DNA of 64,000 nucleotides from positions 434,001 through 498,000 of the forward strand of contig JAWBQJ010000001.1 of the NCBI GenBank assembly GCA_038845865.1. Reading direction: 5' to 3'. The stretch is from Desulfurococcaceae archaeon. GTDB taxonomy: Archaea; Thermoproteota; Thermoprotei_A; Sulfolobales; Desulfurococcaceae. This document shows positions 34,402 through 43,096 of this stretch, in pieces. Below the pieces are notes generated by a model. The model saw only the letters and a program-made list of their open reading frames with translations. It was not told the origin of the DNA and did not search any database. Position 1 is the first letter of the stretch. Each line of letters starts with the position of its first letter. A program made the position numbers and the translations under genes.

Positions 34402-35640
34402 TTAATGTGGGCTTCGGGGGTATATAACGTTGCTCGGTACATCTCTGTAAACAACGGTTCCAGGTAGAATCCAGCTACCAGAACCTATCTTTACGCCAGG
34501 CATTACCGATACGTTTACGCCCGTTTTCACGTTAGCACCTATGATTGCGCCTAGCTTCCTTCTACCTGTATCCACGAGAACGCCCTTCACGCTCATCTTA
34601 ACGGTCTTTTCGTCGAACCGGAGATTGGCCAGCACTGTTCCGGCACCCAGGTTTACGTCCTCGCATATGACGCTATCACCAATGTATGATAGGTGGTGAG
34701 AGTGCACGTTTTCGAATAAAACGCTTTCTTTTACTTCTACCGAGAAGCCTATTTTCGAGTTATCACATATAACACTCCACGGCCTTATGTAGGCATTTGG
34801 GCCGATCTCGGCTTTTCTTCCAATGTATACGGGACCTTCAATAGTGGTGTAAGGGTAAATTGTCGAGTCCTCATCTATGAAAACCCTGCCCACCACGCGG
34901 ACGGGCTCGATAATTCTGCCTTTAAGGGAGGTTTCTATTCCCCTGAGCGCGATTTTGTTTGCTTCAATGATGTGCCACGGTTTACCGACATCGATCCACT
35001 CCGTGCTAGATAGCAACACCGTTATGGGCTTCCGCGACGCTATTCTGTTAACTATATCCGTTAACTCTATCTCGCCGCGTGGACTTGGAGTTAGGTTAGC
35101 GTTTTCAAGTATGTCGCTCGTATTAAGCTTGTATATACCGGCGTTAACTATGTCGGTTTCCGGGGCTTCGGGTTTTTCAACGACTTTCTCCAGGAAAGAC
35201 CCTTTCATATAGAGTATCCCGTATTCCCTTGGGTTACTAGACTTGACTCCTACAATGACGTTGCCGTTTCTCGAAGCCACCTCTGGCACGGTGTTCCAGT
35301 CGCTCAAGAAAATGTCTGAGTACACAACTAGAACATCCTCACCGTGCCCGACGGCTTCACTCGCCTTTATGACTGCATCGCCGGTGCCCCTGGGCTCTCC
35401 CTGATCGATCAGCTTGACCCTGCTACCTAGTAGTCCCCGGGCTTCAAGGTACCTGCCAATGTAATCTTTCATGTAGCTTACAACAACGTAGATCGTTTCC
35501 ACGCCACTACGGAGTAGCGCTTTTAGATGCCACTCCAAGAGGGGCTTACAAAGAACCGGGATCATGGATTTAGGCCTAGTTTCCGTGACAGGCCTTAAGC
35601 GAGTGCCCTCACCCGCTGCGAGGAGTATTGCCTTTGTCAA
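34402..35640 (-). CDS. glmU: GlmU-like bifunctional sugar-1-phosphate nucleotidylyltransferase / acetyltransferase
   Basis: 412 residues. Nucleotidylyltransferase domain (1-about 225) with AILLAAGEGTRLRPVTETRPKSM, GTGDAVIKA, GNVIVGVKSSNPREYG, and a left-handed beta-helix C-terminal domain from about 250 with hexapeptide repeats such as VYIGRKAEIGPNAYIRPWSV, SYIGDSVICEDVNLGAGTVL and KLGAIIGANVKTGVNVSV. This is the layout of the archaeal ST0452-type enzyme, which makes UDP-GlcNAc from glucosamine-1-phosphate; dTDP-glucose activity is also known in that family. Works downstream of GlmS. Start TTG 35640. Confidence 0.9.
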   Translation of the reverse strand: MTKAILLAAGEGTRLRPVTETRPKSMIPVLCKPLLEWHLKALLRSGVETIYVVVSYMKDYIGRYLEARGLLGSRVKLIDQGEPRGTGDAVIKASEAVGHGEDVLVVYSDIFLSDWNTVPEVASRNGNVIVGVKSSNPREYGILYMKGSFLEKVVEKPEAPETDIVNAGIYKLNTSDILENANLTPSPRGEIELTDIVNRIASRKPITVLLSSTEWIDVGKPWHIIEANKIALRGIETSLKGRIIEPVRVVGRVFIDEDSTIYPYTTIEGPVYIGRKAEIGPNAYIRPWSVICDNSKIGFSVEVKESVLFENVHSHHLSYIGDSVICEDVNLGAGTVLANLRFDEKTVKMSVKGVLVDTGRRKLGAIIGANVKTGVNVSVMPGVKIGSGSWILPGTVVYRDVPSNVIYPRSPH

Positions 35641-35768
35641 GCCCCTCTCACACTCTTCAACAACTACTAACTGGCATTCCCTATTTAAAACCGAGAAGAG
35701 GGGAGACCAGTCTACGGGTGCGCGGGTTAACGCGATTACGCTACACGTAAAAGTGAAAACGAGGTCGC

Positions 35769-36413
35769 TTATGAAGGGGTCGCGCGCTTAAGCTGTATGG
35801 GTGAAACTACGACGGCGGGTCTAGGTCCTTCAGGTGTCGGTATCATCAATAACTTGGTCTTGTACACCTCGACTCTCCTAACAGGGTATACCTTTCTAGC
35901 TCGCTCGGCTATGTCGTTCGAGATCGAACCTTTCAAGACTTCTTGAATAAGCTCTGATAGCGTGAGTTCGGCTGCCTTCTGTAAAATGTAGTCCCCTACA
36001 ACCCTTCTGATCGCCCTCTTCTGGCTCGTTTTACACCTATAACTCGTTAAAGACACTATTGTTATTCTAAGTACGTAGCCGTCTCTCGTCTGAACGTCGA
36101 AAATGCCCTGCACCTTACTACTTTTCCTTCTGACCAGGCTCTTCATGTAGTCTCTCGCTAGCTCGTGTCCCTTAAACCTCGTGTAAGCCCTATCGCCTTC
36201 GACTTTAACGATCTGGAAGTACAACTTGACGTGTACCTGTGTAATGTCACCGGTAAGGTCGTAAAGAGTGGTCTCCATTACCCTTCCAATAAGCTTATCG
36301 GGATCGTCCGATGGTATGGTACCCAGGCTAATGCCTCCGAAGATTTCCGGTGCTACCACCTCGTACCATCTCTTCGCCTTCCACTTATCTTTTATTACGG
36401 GTCTCGTGGACAA
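35769..36413 (-). CDS. rps3ae: Ribosomal protein S3Ae (eS1)
   Basis: 214 residues with KDKWKAKRWYEVVAPEIFGG, GTIPSDDPDKLIGRVMETTLYDLTGD and DGYVLRITIVSLTSYR, diagnostic for S1e/S3Ae. In the 30S body near the exit channel. Downstream of KEOPS Pcc1, with a 56-base gap. Confidence 0.96.
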   Translation of the reverse strand: MSTRPVIKDKWKAKRWYEVVAPEIFGGISLGTIPSDDPDKLIGRVMETTLYDLTGDITQVHVKLYFQIVKVEGDRAYTRFKGHELARDYMKSLVRRKSSKVQGIFDVQTRDGYVLRITIVSLTSYRCKTSQKRAIRRVVGDYILQKAAELTLSELIQEVLKGSISNDIAERARKVYPVRRVEVYKTKLLMIPTPEGPRPAVVVSPIQLKRATPS

Positions 36414-36469
36414 GCTTTTTAAGCACCTCGCGTCCTCTACTGAAAACCCCTTTAAATCTTAAAGGCTTA

Positions 36470-36775
36470 TTAAGCGTTTCCACCAACACGCTTCTCTCTC
36501 ATCGCGAGCTCGAATGCTTTACCTAGGGTTTTTACGATCGCGAGAACCTCGTTGACGGTAGACCGGGCTCTCTTCAAAGACCTCTCTGTACCCCCTTTCA
36601 CCTTTATTTTAATTCTGTAAATGCACTCGCCTGTAGATGTCCATTCCATCGCCTCCTCTATTTTCATGTCTGATGGGGCCCTAACGTTATCCGGTTCCAG
36701 CGCCTTCCTTATCGCAGTTACAAGTTCACACTTTTCCGAGGAGACCTGTATGGCTACTTCTACTTCGCCGGGCAT
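36470..36775 (-). CDS. pcc1: KEOPS subunit Pcc1
   Basis: 101 residues. A small alpha/beta protein: EVAIQVSSEKCELVTAIRKAL, PDN...SDMKIEEAM, CIYRIKIKVKGGTERSLKRARSTVNEVLAIV match Pcc1/CTAG. It dimerises and scaffolds Kae1-Bud32 in threonylcarbamoylation of tRNA A37. Overlaps the RecJ-like gene by 16 bases; Bud32 and Kae1 are encoded 2.3-4 kb upstream in the same direction. Confidence 0.85.
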   Translation of the reverse strand: MPGEVEVAIQVSSEKCELVTAIRKALEPDNVRAPSDMKIEEAMEWTSTGECIYRIKIKVKGGTERSLKRARSTVNEVLAIVKTLGKAFELAMREKRVGGNA

Positions 36776-37908
36776 AACTGGTCGTCTCTACACGTAGCGT
36801 AAGCTTCTTCGGGTTTAACGCCTACCCTTAAGAGCTCCCTGAGAACGGTCACCTGCTCTCCTTCAAATAACAGCTTTACGGGCTTGCTCCTAGGTAATGC
36901 GTTAATGTACGATAATGTGTCTACCACGATATCGGGGCGCTTGATCGTTTCATCGCCGCTAACGGGTTCACCGGTTTTTGCCCTATCTATTTGATGCGCG
37001 AGGTAGGCCGCAACCCTATCAACGTAAACCTCGTATACGTGTATTATTTGTGAGAAGAAGCTTTTTTCAAGGGAGCTAAGAGCTATGTCTACGGGGCATA
37101 GCCTGCACAAGCTTTCGTAGACAACAAAACCACCTATTAACTCGTGTGCCTCGATCTCGCCCGCGCTTTCGAGTTCTGGTAATGAAATGTAGAAGTCCCC
37201 GAGTAGCTTAAAAGCCAACTGAGGGTCCTTCGCCCCCTCTGTGAGCACTTTTATGAGGGAAAGAATGTAGTCTTTACTTTCATCCGCGCGGAGCTCTTTT
37301 TGCTTCACGCTGAAGGGGTCCGATACCTTGAAGACATCTGCAACCAGCTTCTGTGCCTTATCGATGTTGCCCGTTACCCCGGGTATGAACGGCATGAACG
37401 TCCTGGCCATTACCTGTACGAGGCTTTTTCTCTTTGCGCCCCAAAACCTTAACCCGGTAACTTCGTATAGTACCTTTTCGCTTGCAAGCTCCTTTGCGAA
37501 GGTATTTTCGATTCCCCTAAACGCCCCCGACCTGAAATCGTAGAGTCCCCTGTAGAGGCCTGCCAGCACCGCTAGCAGTTTATCCCACTTGTCAACTCCC
37601 ACGAGCTTGTCCAACATGGATACTACTGTCGCGGTTATCGAGCTATTTTCAGCGGCTGTTAGTTGCAAGTGGTTTTGCCTATTTACTGGAGATATGCTGA
37701 CAACTATTGCGGGATCTGTAGGGTAGTCCACTAGGAGCTTCGTATCTAGTGAGAGCCTGACGTCAAGGCCGTGGTCTACGAATTTCCTTAGTAGAAGGCC
37801 CGCGGCTAGTAGTGAATCAGGCGACGTGTCCGGTATAACTACGAAGCTCTTATAAGCCTCGATGAATTCTGTTAGGCTCTTTTCACCTTTACTCAAAAAA
37901 CCACCCAT
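36760..37908 (-). CDS. Degenerate DHH/RecJ-like protein (possible Cdc45-related)
   Basis: 382 residues. N-terminus FVVIPDTSPDSLLAAGLLLRKFVDHG resembles the DHH phosphoesterase start, but the catalytic DHD/DHH residues are replaced (DTSPDS), and VVSISPVNR takes the place of the second motif. Crenarchaea carry inactive RecJ-like proteins next to S15 and Pcc1; the family is linked to the Cdc45/GINS replication complex or RNA exonucleases. Placement after S15 supports this assignment. Nuclease activity seems unlikely from the motifs. Confidence 0.65.
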   Translation of the reverse strand: MGGFLSKGEKSLTEFIEAYKSFVVIPDTSPDSLLAAGLLLRKFVDHGLDVRLSLDTKLLVDYPTDPAIVVSISPVNRQNHLQLTAAENSSITATVVSMLDKLVGVDKWDKLLAVLAGLYRGLYDFRSGAFRGIENTFAKELASEKVLYEVTGLRFWGAKRKSLVQVMARTFMPFIPGVTGNIDKAQKLVADVFKVSDPFSVKQKELRADESKDYILSLIKVLTEGAKDPQLAFKLLGDFYISLPELESAGEIEAHELIGGFVVYESLCRLCPVDIALSSLEKSFFSQIIHVYEVYVDRVAAYLAHQIDRAKTGEPVSGDETIKRPDIVVDTLSYINALPRSKPVKLLFEGEQVTVLRELLRVGVKPEEAYATCRDDQLCPAK

Positions 37909-37940
37909 TGTAAGAGGGTGAAGAAGCGCTCGATAAAATG

Positions 37941-38438
37941 CTAACTACTTGATTCCGGGAACCTGTAAATGCCTGTCGAGATGACCAGCTTGGCCGCTTC
38001 GGGGTCGTATTTCCAGTCGAGGGGGAGTTTTCCTGCGCGCTTGTAGTACTTAACAAGCCTGTGAATCTTCGACTCTATTTCTGTTAACCCCCTTTCACTG
38101 TGGTAATCTTTGGGATGCTCTTCGAGGTGTCTTCTTAGGTTCACGGCTCTTTTCATTAAGTTGAAGAGGTCTTCGGGCACTACGAGCTTTATACCGTGTT
38201 TTTCCAGGATCTCCTCGACTTTCTTACCGATTACCTGTTTAACGAGCGGTATACCGAACTGATCCCTTAGAATAATCCCTATCATTGACGGCGTGTATCC
38301 CTTCTTAGCAAGCTCTAAAACCAGTAGCTCTATGTCACTTGGACTCATGTCTAGTTTCAACCACCTTGGTGGACCGGCTCTTGCAGGCCTTGTGGAGTGC
38401 GATTGTCCCCTATCCCGTCTCTTGTTCATCATAAGCAC
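37941..38438 (-). CDS. rps15: Ribosomal protein S15 (uS15)
   Basis: 165 residues, the longer archaeal form with N-terminal [23 protein letters not shown] and the conserved core [20 protein letters not shown]...GL. Binds the 16S central domain. It leads directly into the RecJ-like and Pcc1 genes. Confidence 0.95.
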   Translation of the reverse strand: MLMMNKRRDRGQSHSTRPARAGPPRWLKLDMSPSDIELLVLELAKKGYTPSMIGIILRDQFGIPLVKQVIGKKVEEILEKHGIKLVVPEDLFNLMKRAVNLRRHLEEHPKDYHSERGLTEIESKIHRLVKYYKRAGKLPLDWKYDPEAAKLVISTGIYRFPESSS

Positions 38439-38469
38439 CTAATCATCTCACTAGATTTCATTTTGTGGC

Positions 38470-39045
38470 TTATAAATGTACAGCATTAGCAAGAACCTTA
38501 ATGAGCGATTCAAAGACCCTTCTAACGGCCTTCGCACGGTGGCTGTAGAGGTTCTTTTCACGAATGCTCATTTCCGCGAATGTCCTCGTTTCACCGCTTG
38601 GCACGAATATGGGGTCAAACCCGAAACCTCCAGACCCGCGGGGAGTGCTGGGGATGACTCCGCAGACCTCTCCGGTAGAGGTGAAAACTCCCTTGTCATG
38701 TACCAATGTAACAGCGGACTTAAAGCACGCTTTACGGTTTTCGACGCCATTTAATAACTTTAAGATCCCGTCTATCCCTATCGTTCTATAAACGTAGCTA
38801 CTGTAAGGCCCAGGAAACCCGTTGAGCGCTTCTATGAAGAGGCCAGCATCTTCCACGAGTACTGGCCTATTTAGGAGGATGTGTGCCAGCATTGCGGATT
38901 TTAAAACAACATCTTCGATGTTGTCGGCTTGGAACTCGAGCTTAAAGCCCTCACACATCTCGAGTTCGACACTATACTCCTTCGCGACTTCTAGGATCTC
39001 CTCGAACTTGTGTTTATTGCTTGTTACAACGCATATCCTATTCAA
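38470..39045 (-). CDS. XTP/dITP pyrophosphatase (HAM1/RdgB)
   Basis: 191 residues. VVTSNKHKFEEILEVAKEY, LVEDAGLFIEALNGFPGPYS, GSGGFGFDPIFVPSG and REKNLYSHRAKAVR are the canonical RdgB/ITPase motifs. Removes deaminated purine nucleotides from the pool. Overlaps the bud32 gene by eight bases. Confidence 0.95.
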   Translation of the reverse strand: MNRICVVTSNKHKFEEILEVAKEYSVELEMCEGFKLEFQADNIEDVVLKSAMLAHILLNRPVLVEDAGLFIEALNGFPGPYSSYVYRTIGIDGILKLLNGVENRKACFKSAVTLVHDKGVFTSTGEVCGVIPSTPRGSGGFGFDPIFVPSGETRTFAEMSIREKNLYSHRAKAVRRVFESLIKVLANAVHL

Positions 39046-39721
39046 TGTACCTTTCCCTCATCACGGTCTTTCTCAGCTCCCTGTCCACGTAGCGCCCCCT
39101 TATACTTATTTCCCTCATTCTCTTAATCACCTCTTCGGCGTTTCCCTTGTAGCTACCACTGTAAGCTTCCAGCACGTGCTCGGTGAAGCTTTTAGCTTTC
39201 TCGGGGTCTGCGACGTAGGCGCTCCTGCTCATCAGGTGCAAATCTATGGCGTACTCCTCTATGTCAGTACTGTAGCCGGCGAGCCCGAAATCTATGACTA
39301 CTACACCGTGGTCGCTCAGCAGTAGGTTTGCCAGGGTGAAGTCCCCATGGTAAATCTTCATGTTGTGCATTTGAGCGGCAAACCTGCCCACTTCCCCGGC
39401 GATAGATACCAGGGCGTTGCCGTCTAGACTGTCGAATACCTGGGATGCCCGTATACCCTTAATATATTCCATTACTATCACTCCGTTCTCGTCATCGACA
39501 AGTAGCACTGCAGGGACCCTAAGACCCGCGTTATAAAGCTCAGAGAGGACTCTAGCTTCTACTCTGGTCCTGGACTGTATGAACACCTTGTCGAAAAGCG
39601 GGTTTCTATAGGGCTTGCTTACGCGCTTTTTAACTACTGCTCTCACCCCGAAGAAGTCTACTAGGTAGATCTCCGCCTCTGCTCCCCGAGAAACGGGTAC
39701 AGGCCTGGTCAAGGCAACCAT
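39038..39721 (-). CDS. bud32: KEOPS kinase/ATPase Bud32
   Basis: 227 residues. Minimal protein-kinase fold: AEIYLVDFFGVRAVVKKRVSKPYR at the start, DENGVIVMEYIKGIRASQVF hinge, catalytic loop IYHGDFTLANLLL, and VVIDFGLAGYS in place of DFG, as in Bud32/PRPK. Acts as an ATPase on Kae1 during t6A formation. Overlaps kae1 by 13 bases, so Kae1 and Bud32 are separate here, not fused as in some archaea. Confidence 0.93.
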   Translation of the reverse strand: MVALTRPVPVSRGAEAEIYLVDFFGVRAVVKKRVSKPYRNPLFDKVFIQSRTRVEARVLSELYNAGLRVPAVLLVDDENGVIVMEYIKGIRASQVFDSLDGNALVSIAGEVGRFAAQMHNMKIYHGDFTLANLLLSDHGVVVIDFGLAGYSTDIEEYAIDLHLMSRSAYVADPEKAKSFTEHVLEAYSGSYKGNAEEVIKRMREISIRGRYVDRELRKTVMRERYIE

Positions 39722-40725
39722 GGGTATGCGTCCTCATCAAGCCTAAATCTCTGCCTTACCACAATGTTTTCAGGCGTGGTGCGCACGCCGTACAGGTACT
39801 GGAGTAGCCCCACATACGCGATCATCAGCCCGTTGTCGCCTGCTATTTCGGGAGATGTGCCATAGTACTTTACGCCATAGTAGTTCGCAACGGACTCCAG
39901 CTTCTCGCGGAGAACCTTATTGGCGGCCACGCCCCCAACGAGGAGTATGCCCTCCTTGTTCGTGAGCATTAGCGTTCTTTCAGTAACTTCGACCAGCATG
40001 TTAAATGCCGTTTCCCTTAGACTTCTACATACGTCTCCAAGCCTTCTTTTATCGGGTAAAGCGCTTTTAGCAGCGCGCAGTGCTGCTGTGAGGAGCCCCG
40101 AGAAACTTAAATCGCAGCCTTTAACCGTGTAAGGGAGTGGTAAGTACTCGCTACCCCACTCGGAGCAGACATCCACGGCGTGGTTTCCATCTATCGTGTA
40201 AGGCGGCGCTATGCCGGTTTCTCTTGCGAACGTATCTAGTAGGTTACCAAGCGGTATGTCAAGCGTTTCACCGATGACTCTATATCGGTGGGTTTTCTGA
40301 ACGACGACCATCGTGTTGCCACCAGATACGTAGACGATTACCGGATCGTGGATGCCGCTCACGAGTTTGCCTATTTCAATGTGGGCTACAGCATGGTTAA
40401 CCGGTATGACTGGTTTATTGAAGTATGCAGACAGGAATCGGGCTAAGCTGGCACCGACCCTTATGCAGGGTCCGAGGCCGGGTCCTACGGCTACCGCGAA
40501 CGCGTCTACATCCCTGAGTTTAAGCCCGCTCCTGTTCAAGGCTTCGTTCAAGACCTTGTACGCGTTGTTAACGTGGTGTTCGAATGACTCACGGGGGTGT
40601 ATACCTCCGCGTGAGGGCTTGTACTGACTGGAAACGTTAGCTAAGAACCTCACTACGTCATCGTAGTGCTCTAGTACGCCGACACCGAACGTGTGGCTCG
40701 TAGACTCTATCCCTAAAATCCTCAC
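39709..40725 (-). CDS. kae1: KEOPS tRNA threonylcarbamoyltransferase Kae1
   Basis: 338 residues from GTG 40725, where the protein begins RILGIESTSHTFGVG as in other Kae1 proteins. TTTTAAAC at about 40754-40762 gives leaderless spacing; the open frame upstream to 40785 would lie across that box. Metal-binding HAVAHIEIG and the ATP-binding VYVSGGNTMV and DGNHAVDVCSEWG blocks are present. Transfers threonylcarbamoyl to A37 of ANN-reading tRNAs. Confidence 0.95.
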   Translation of the reverse strand: MRILGIESTSHTFGVGVLEHYDDVVRFLANVSSQYKPSRGGIHPRESFEHHVNNAYKVLNEALNRSGLKLRDVDAFAVAVGPGLGPCIRVGASLARFLSAYFNKPVIPVNHAVAHIEIGKLVSGIHDPVIVYVSGGNTMVVVQKTHRYRVIGETLDIPLGNLLDTFARETGIAPPYTIDGNHAVDVCSEWGSEYLPLPYTVKGCDLSFSGLLTAALRAAKSALPDKRRLGDVCRSLRETAFNMLVEVTERTLMLTNKEGILLVGGVAANKVLREKLESVANYYGVKYYGTSPEIAGDNGLMIAYVGLLQYLYGVRTTPENIVVRQRFRLDEDAYPWLP

Positions 40726-40812
40726 CGTCCCGTCTGCTCGAGGGACTAACACGTTTAAAACATGTTCTCGTTGAAAAGCCGCCATGCCTTTGCGCCGTAT
40801 TCTTCGAGATGG

Positions 40813-40974
40813 CTATTTCACGTACTCTACGTAACTGCATTTACCGCAGTGCCAGCGGGGTACTGGCTGTTTATGAAATGCCATGAACGAGCCGCAACGA
40901 GGGCACTTTTTGTTCTTTCTCTTCACGGTCCACTTACTGTAATCAACTTCGTAGAGCTTGTGTATGTAGGGCAC
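40813..40974 (-). CDS. rps27ae: Ribosomal protein S27ae
   Basis: 53 residues. GTG start at 40974 with GGAGGTG eight bases upstream. A zinc ribbon C-P-R-C-G and C-G-K-C is visible ([11 protein letters not shown] ... [13 protein letters not shown]), as is [17 protein letters not shown]. Unlike the eukaryotic form there is no ubiquitin fusion. Directly follows S24e, the usual archaeal pairing. Confidence 0.95.
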   Translation of the reverse strand: MPYIHKLYEVDYSKWTVKRKNKKCPRCGSFMAFHKQPVPRWHCGKCSYVEYVK

Positions 40975-40991
40975 GTATAAGCACCTCCAAG

Positions 40992-41324
40992 CTACTGCAA
41001 AGACATCTTTTTAAGCGATTCCTCATCCCTCTCAACAATGTATTTTGGTTCAAATTTCCTTGCACGCTCAGCGTCATCATACACGTGGGCCTCGATCAGC
41101 GTTTCGCAGAAGCCGTATTTGGACTCAGCTTTTCTTATATAGACTAGGCTAGGATCTCTATTGTAGAGTTTAGCAATACCGGTTTTGAGTGCCCCCCTAC
41201 TGGGCGTGCCTTCACCCACGTGTATAACTCTTAGAACAACCTCTAATCTCCTAATTAGTGGATTGTACCTTTCCTCGACTACTTCTGCGTCGTACCTATC
41301 TAGTATCCTCACGTGTTTGCTCAT
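40992..41324 (-). CDS. rps24e: Ribosomal protein S24e
   Basis: 110 residues with [35 protein letters not shown] and [15 protein letters not shown]-type ending ([15 protein letters not shown]), diagnostic for S24e. Overlaps the upstream DUF359 gene by 29 bases. Confidence 0.95.
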   Translation of the reverse strand: MSKHVRILDRYDAEVVEERYNPLIRRLEVVLRVIHVGEGTPSRGALKTGIAKLYNRDPSLVYIRKAESKYGFCETLIEAHVYDDAERARKFEPKYIVERDEESLKKMSLQ

Positions 41325-41844
41325 TATTTAACACCACTGGCGATGTTTCATAACTATACTGTACTATAGCTGGTTTAAGTATCTTTAAAACCTTTAAAGC
41401 CATTTCAACGCGCGACCCAACCAGGACTATGCCGGTGCCCGGCTGCCCGTAGATGATCAACCTGCACTCCCGCGACAAGAACGGTACTACCAGTAGGTCC
41501 TCCTCGCCCATGACGCATAGAGAGCCCTCTTCCATCGAGGTGATCAATGATATGCTGTTTAAACTTAGATATCCCGGTGGGTTTATAACACGCACATCGC
41601 ATTCGTGGGGTTTAGTGGCGTTTGAAAGACTGACGCGTTTCGTCCTGTAATCAAGCACTCTAACCTTCGCATCGTGCCTCTGCGACACGATGTCTCCCAC
41701 AGCCACGTCTACGCGGAGCTTTTTCACGACCCCTTTCTCCGGGTGCACTACTAGCACTCCTTGCGGTAAGGAGAAGTCCTGCCTAAACTGATGTGGTAGC
41801 TCGAGGGCAGGTACCCTGAGAGGTTTACTCGATTTTAACAACAA
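41296..41844 (-). CDS. GTP-dependent dephospho-CoA kinase (DUF359)
   Basis: 182 residues. VDVAVGDIVSQRHDAKVRVLDYRTKR and VINPPGYLS are signatures of the DUF359 family, shown in Thermococcus to phosphorylate dephospho-CoA with GTP, the last step of archaeal CoA synthesis. Later EEDLLVVP and YGQPGTGIVLV also fit. Always near Spt4/RpoE/S24e in archaea, as here. Confidence 0.88.
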   Translation of the reverse strand: MLLKSSKPLRVPALELPHQFRQDFSLPQGVLVVHPEKGVVKKLRVDVAVGDIVSQRHDAKVRVLDYRTKRVSLSNATKPHECDVRVINPPGYLSLNSISLITSMEEGSLCVMGEEDLLVVPFLSRECRLIIYGQPGTGIVLVGSRVEMALKVLKILKPAIVQYSYETSPVVLNNEQTREDTR

Positions 41845-42037
41845 ACCTACCTTTACTCTTTATTTCAACCGTCTTCGCTACCTCGGAGATCCCGGGATCT
41901 ATGACTATGACCACGCCGTCCCACTCGTCTGCAAAGTCCTTTGAACCGCAGAAGGGGCATGCTTCCACTTCACGTTCTACCAGCGCCCTACAGGATCTAC
42001 ACGCCTTAAACGGCCTGCTTTTAGACCGGCTACTCAT
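41825..42037 (-). CDS. spt4: Transcription elongation factor Spt4
   Basis: 70 residues with a four-Cys zinc ribbon (CRSCRALV ... CPFCGSKDF) and the core DEWDGVVIVIDPGISEVAK typical of archaeal Spt4 (formerly RpoE''). Works with Spt5 to keep the polymerase clamp closed. Eight bases after rpoE. Confidence 0.95.
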   Translation of the reverse strand: MSSRSKSRPFKACRSCRALVEREVEACPFCGSKDFADEWDGVVIVIDPGISEVAKTVEIKSKGRFVVKIE

Positions 42038-42045
42038 CTATTGCG

Positions 42046-42606
42046 TCACCGCTCCTGCTTTCTAAGCCACTCTAATTTGCCTAATCCAGGCTGCCTCATG
42101 GTCATGTGTATTCTTAAACCCTTACCGGGTAATATGCCCGTAACGTACACTCTCGCGCGAACCACATCACCCTTATCTACGTACCTCCTACTTTCTTCGA
42201 GTAGTAAAGAGCCGCGTGCCGTATCGAATACTACCCGTTCATCTGCCACCTGGTTTATGTGTACAAACCCGTCGAGAACACTAAGGTTTACGTAGAGTCC
42301 TGCACGAGTTACAGAGACGACGTCTCCTTCAACAACCTCCCTTTCGAAGGGTGTAAATACCAGTGCCTCGAGCGAGACTTTATGATATGACGCACCGTCT
42401 CCTGGTATTATTAGGCCCACCGGATCGACCTCGGCATTTAAAATGGCCGTCACAATGCCCATTAGAACCCGCCCATCGAGCTCCATGCTCACTAAAGCCC
42501 CTTCGTATTTTTCTTTAAGCTCCTCCAATACTGCCTCTTCTAGCGACTTGTTGAATTTGGTGGGTGGCACCCTCACGTGGTCTCTCGTCCTCATGATCGC
42601 GAACAC
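42046..42606 (-). CDS. rpoE: RNA polymerase subunit E' (Rpb7)
   Basis: 186 residues. N-terminal RNP-like tip domain (DHVRVPPTKFNKSLEEAVLEELKEKYEG) and C-terminal S1/OB domain (EREVVEGDVVSVTRAGLYVNLSVLDGFVHINQV). With RpoF it makes the polymerase stalk that binds nascent RNA. Confidence 0.95.
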   Translation of the reverse strand: MFAIMRTRDHVRVPPTKFNKSLEEAVLEELKEKYEGALVSMELDGRVLMGIVTAILNAEVDPVGLIIPGDGASYHKVSLEALVFTPFEREVVEGDVVSVTRAGLYVNLSVLDGFVHINQVADERVVFDTARGSLLLEESRRYVDKGDVVRARVYVTGILPGKGLRIHMTMRQPGLGKLEWLRKQER

Positions 42607-42655
42607 CGCTAAGCACCTCCTCGCGATGACTGGATATTACTATAGGGAGTTAGAG

Positions 42656-43096
42656 TTATTTATAGTATCCCTCAACTTTAACCCTTCTTCCCTCTTCCCT
42701 GAAGTAAGCTTCCGGCACTCCGAGCTCTCGGAGTTTTCTCCTCAGTATCCGATCGTTCGTGGCGACTATTGCGCCGGTTTCCAGTGCGTATCTCACGATG
42801 GCATCGTCCACGTCCTCGCCACTTAGTAACTCGTAGTCCACTACTTCGCAGAATTTGTTGACGAGTTCGAGCGCGAAGAGTGCCTGTTTTCTCGCAGTAC
42901 CGGTAACACTGTTTGCTATCTTGACGAGCTCCTCGTAGACGGGCCTTATGACCACGAACCTGGGTCTCGCCTCGAGTTCTTCTTCTATGTGGTCTAGAAC
43001 GGGTACTCCACTCGCCATAAGCATGGCCATGTTCGTATCGAGGACTACTATTGGGCTTTTATCAGTAGACGTCTTGGACAATACCCCAACCCGCAA
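42656..43096 (-). CDS. PIN-domain protein (Fcf1/VapC9-like)
   Basis: 146 residues. PIN acidic residues: VVLDTNMAMLMAS, YEELVKIAN, DVDDAIVRYALETGAIVATNDRILRRKL. The family next to aIF2-gamma (UPF0129 type) is thought to act on RNA rather than as a toxin; no antitoxin is adjacent. The first 15 residues overlap the aIF2-gamma end by 35 bases; TTG 43081 is another start. Confidence 0.82.
   Translation of the reverse strand: MRVGVLSKTSTDKSPIVVLDTNMAMLMASGVPVLDHIEEELEARPRFVVIRPVYEELVKIANSVTGTARKQALFALELVNKFCEVVDYELLSGEDVDDAIVRYALETGAIVATNDRILRRKLRELGVPEAYFREEGRRVKVEGYYK

Noticed and set aside
42656-43096. VapC toxin of a toxin-antitoxin pair
   Set aside because: The PIN protein sits inside a translation/transcription operon with no antitoxin-like neighbour and resembles the housekeeping UPF0129-type group.
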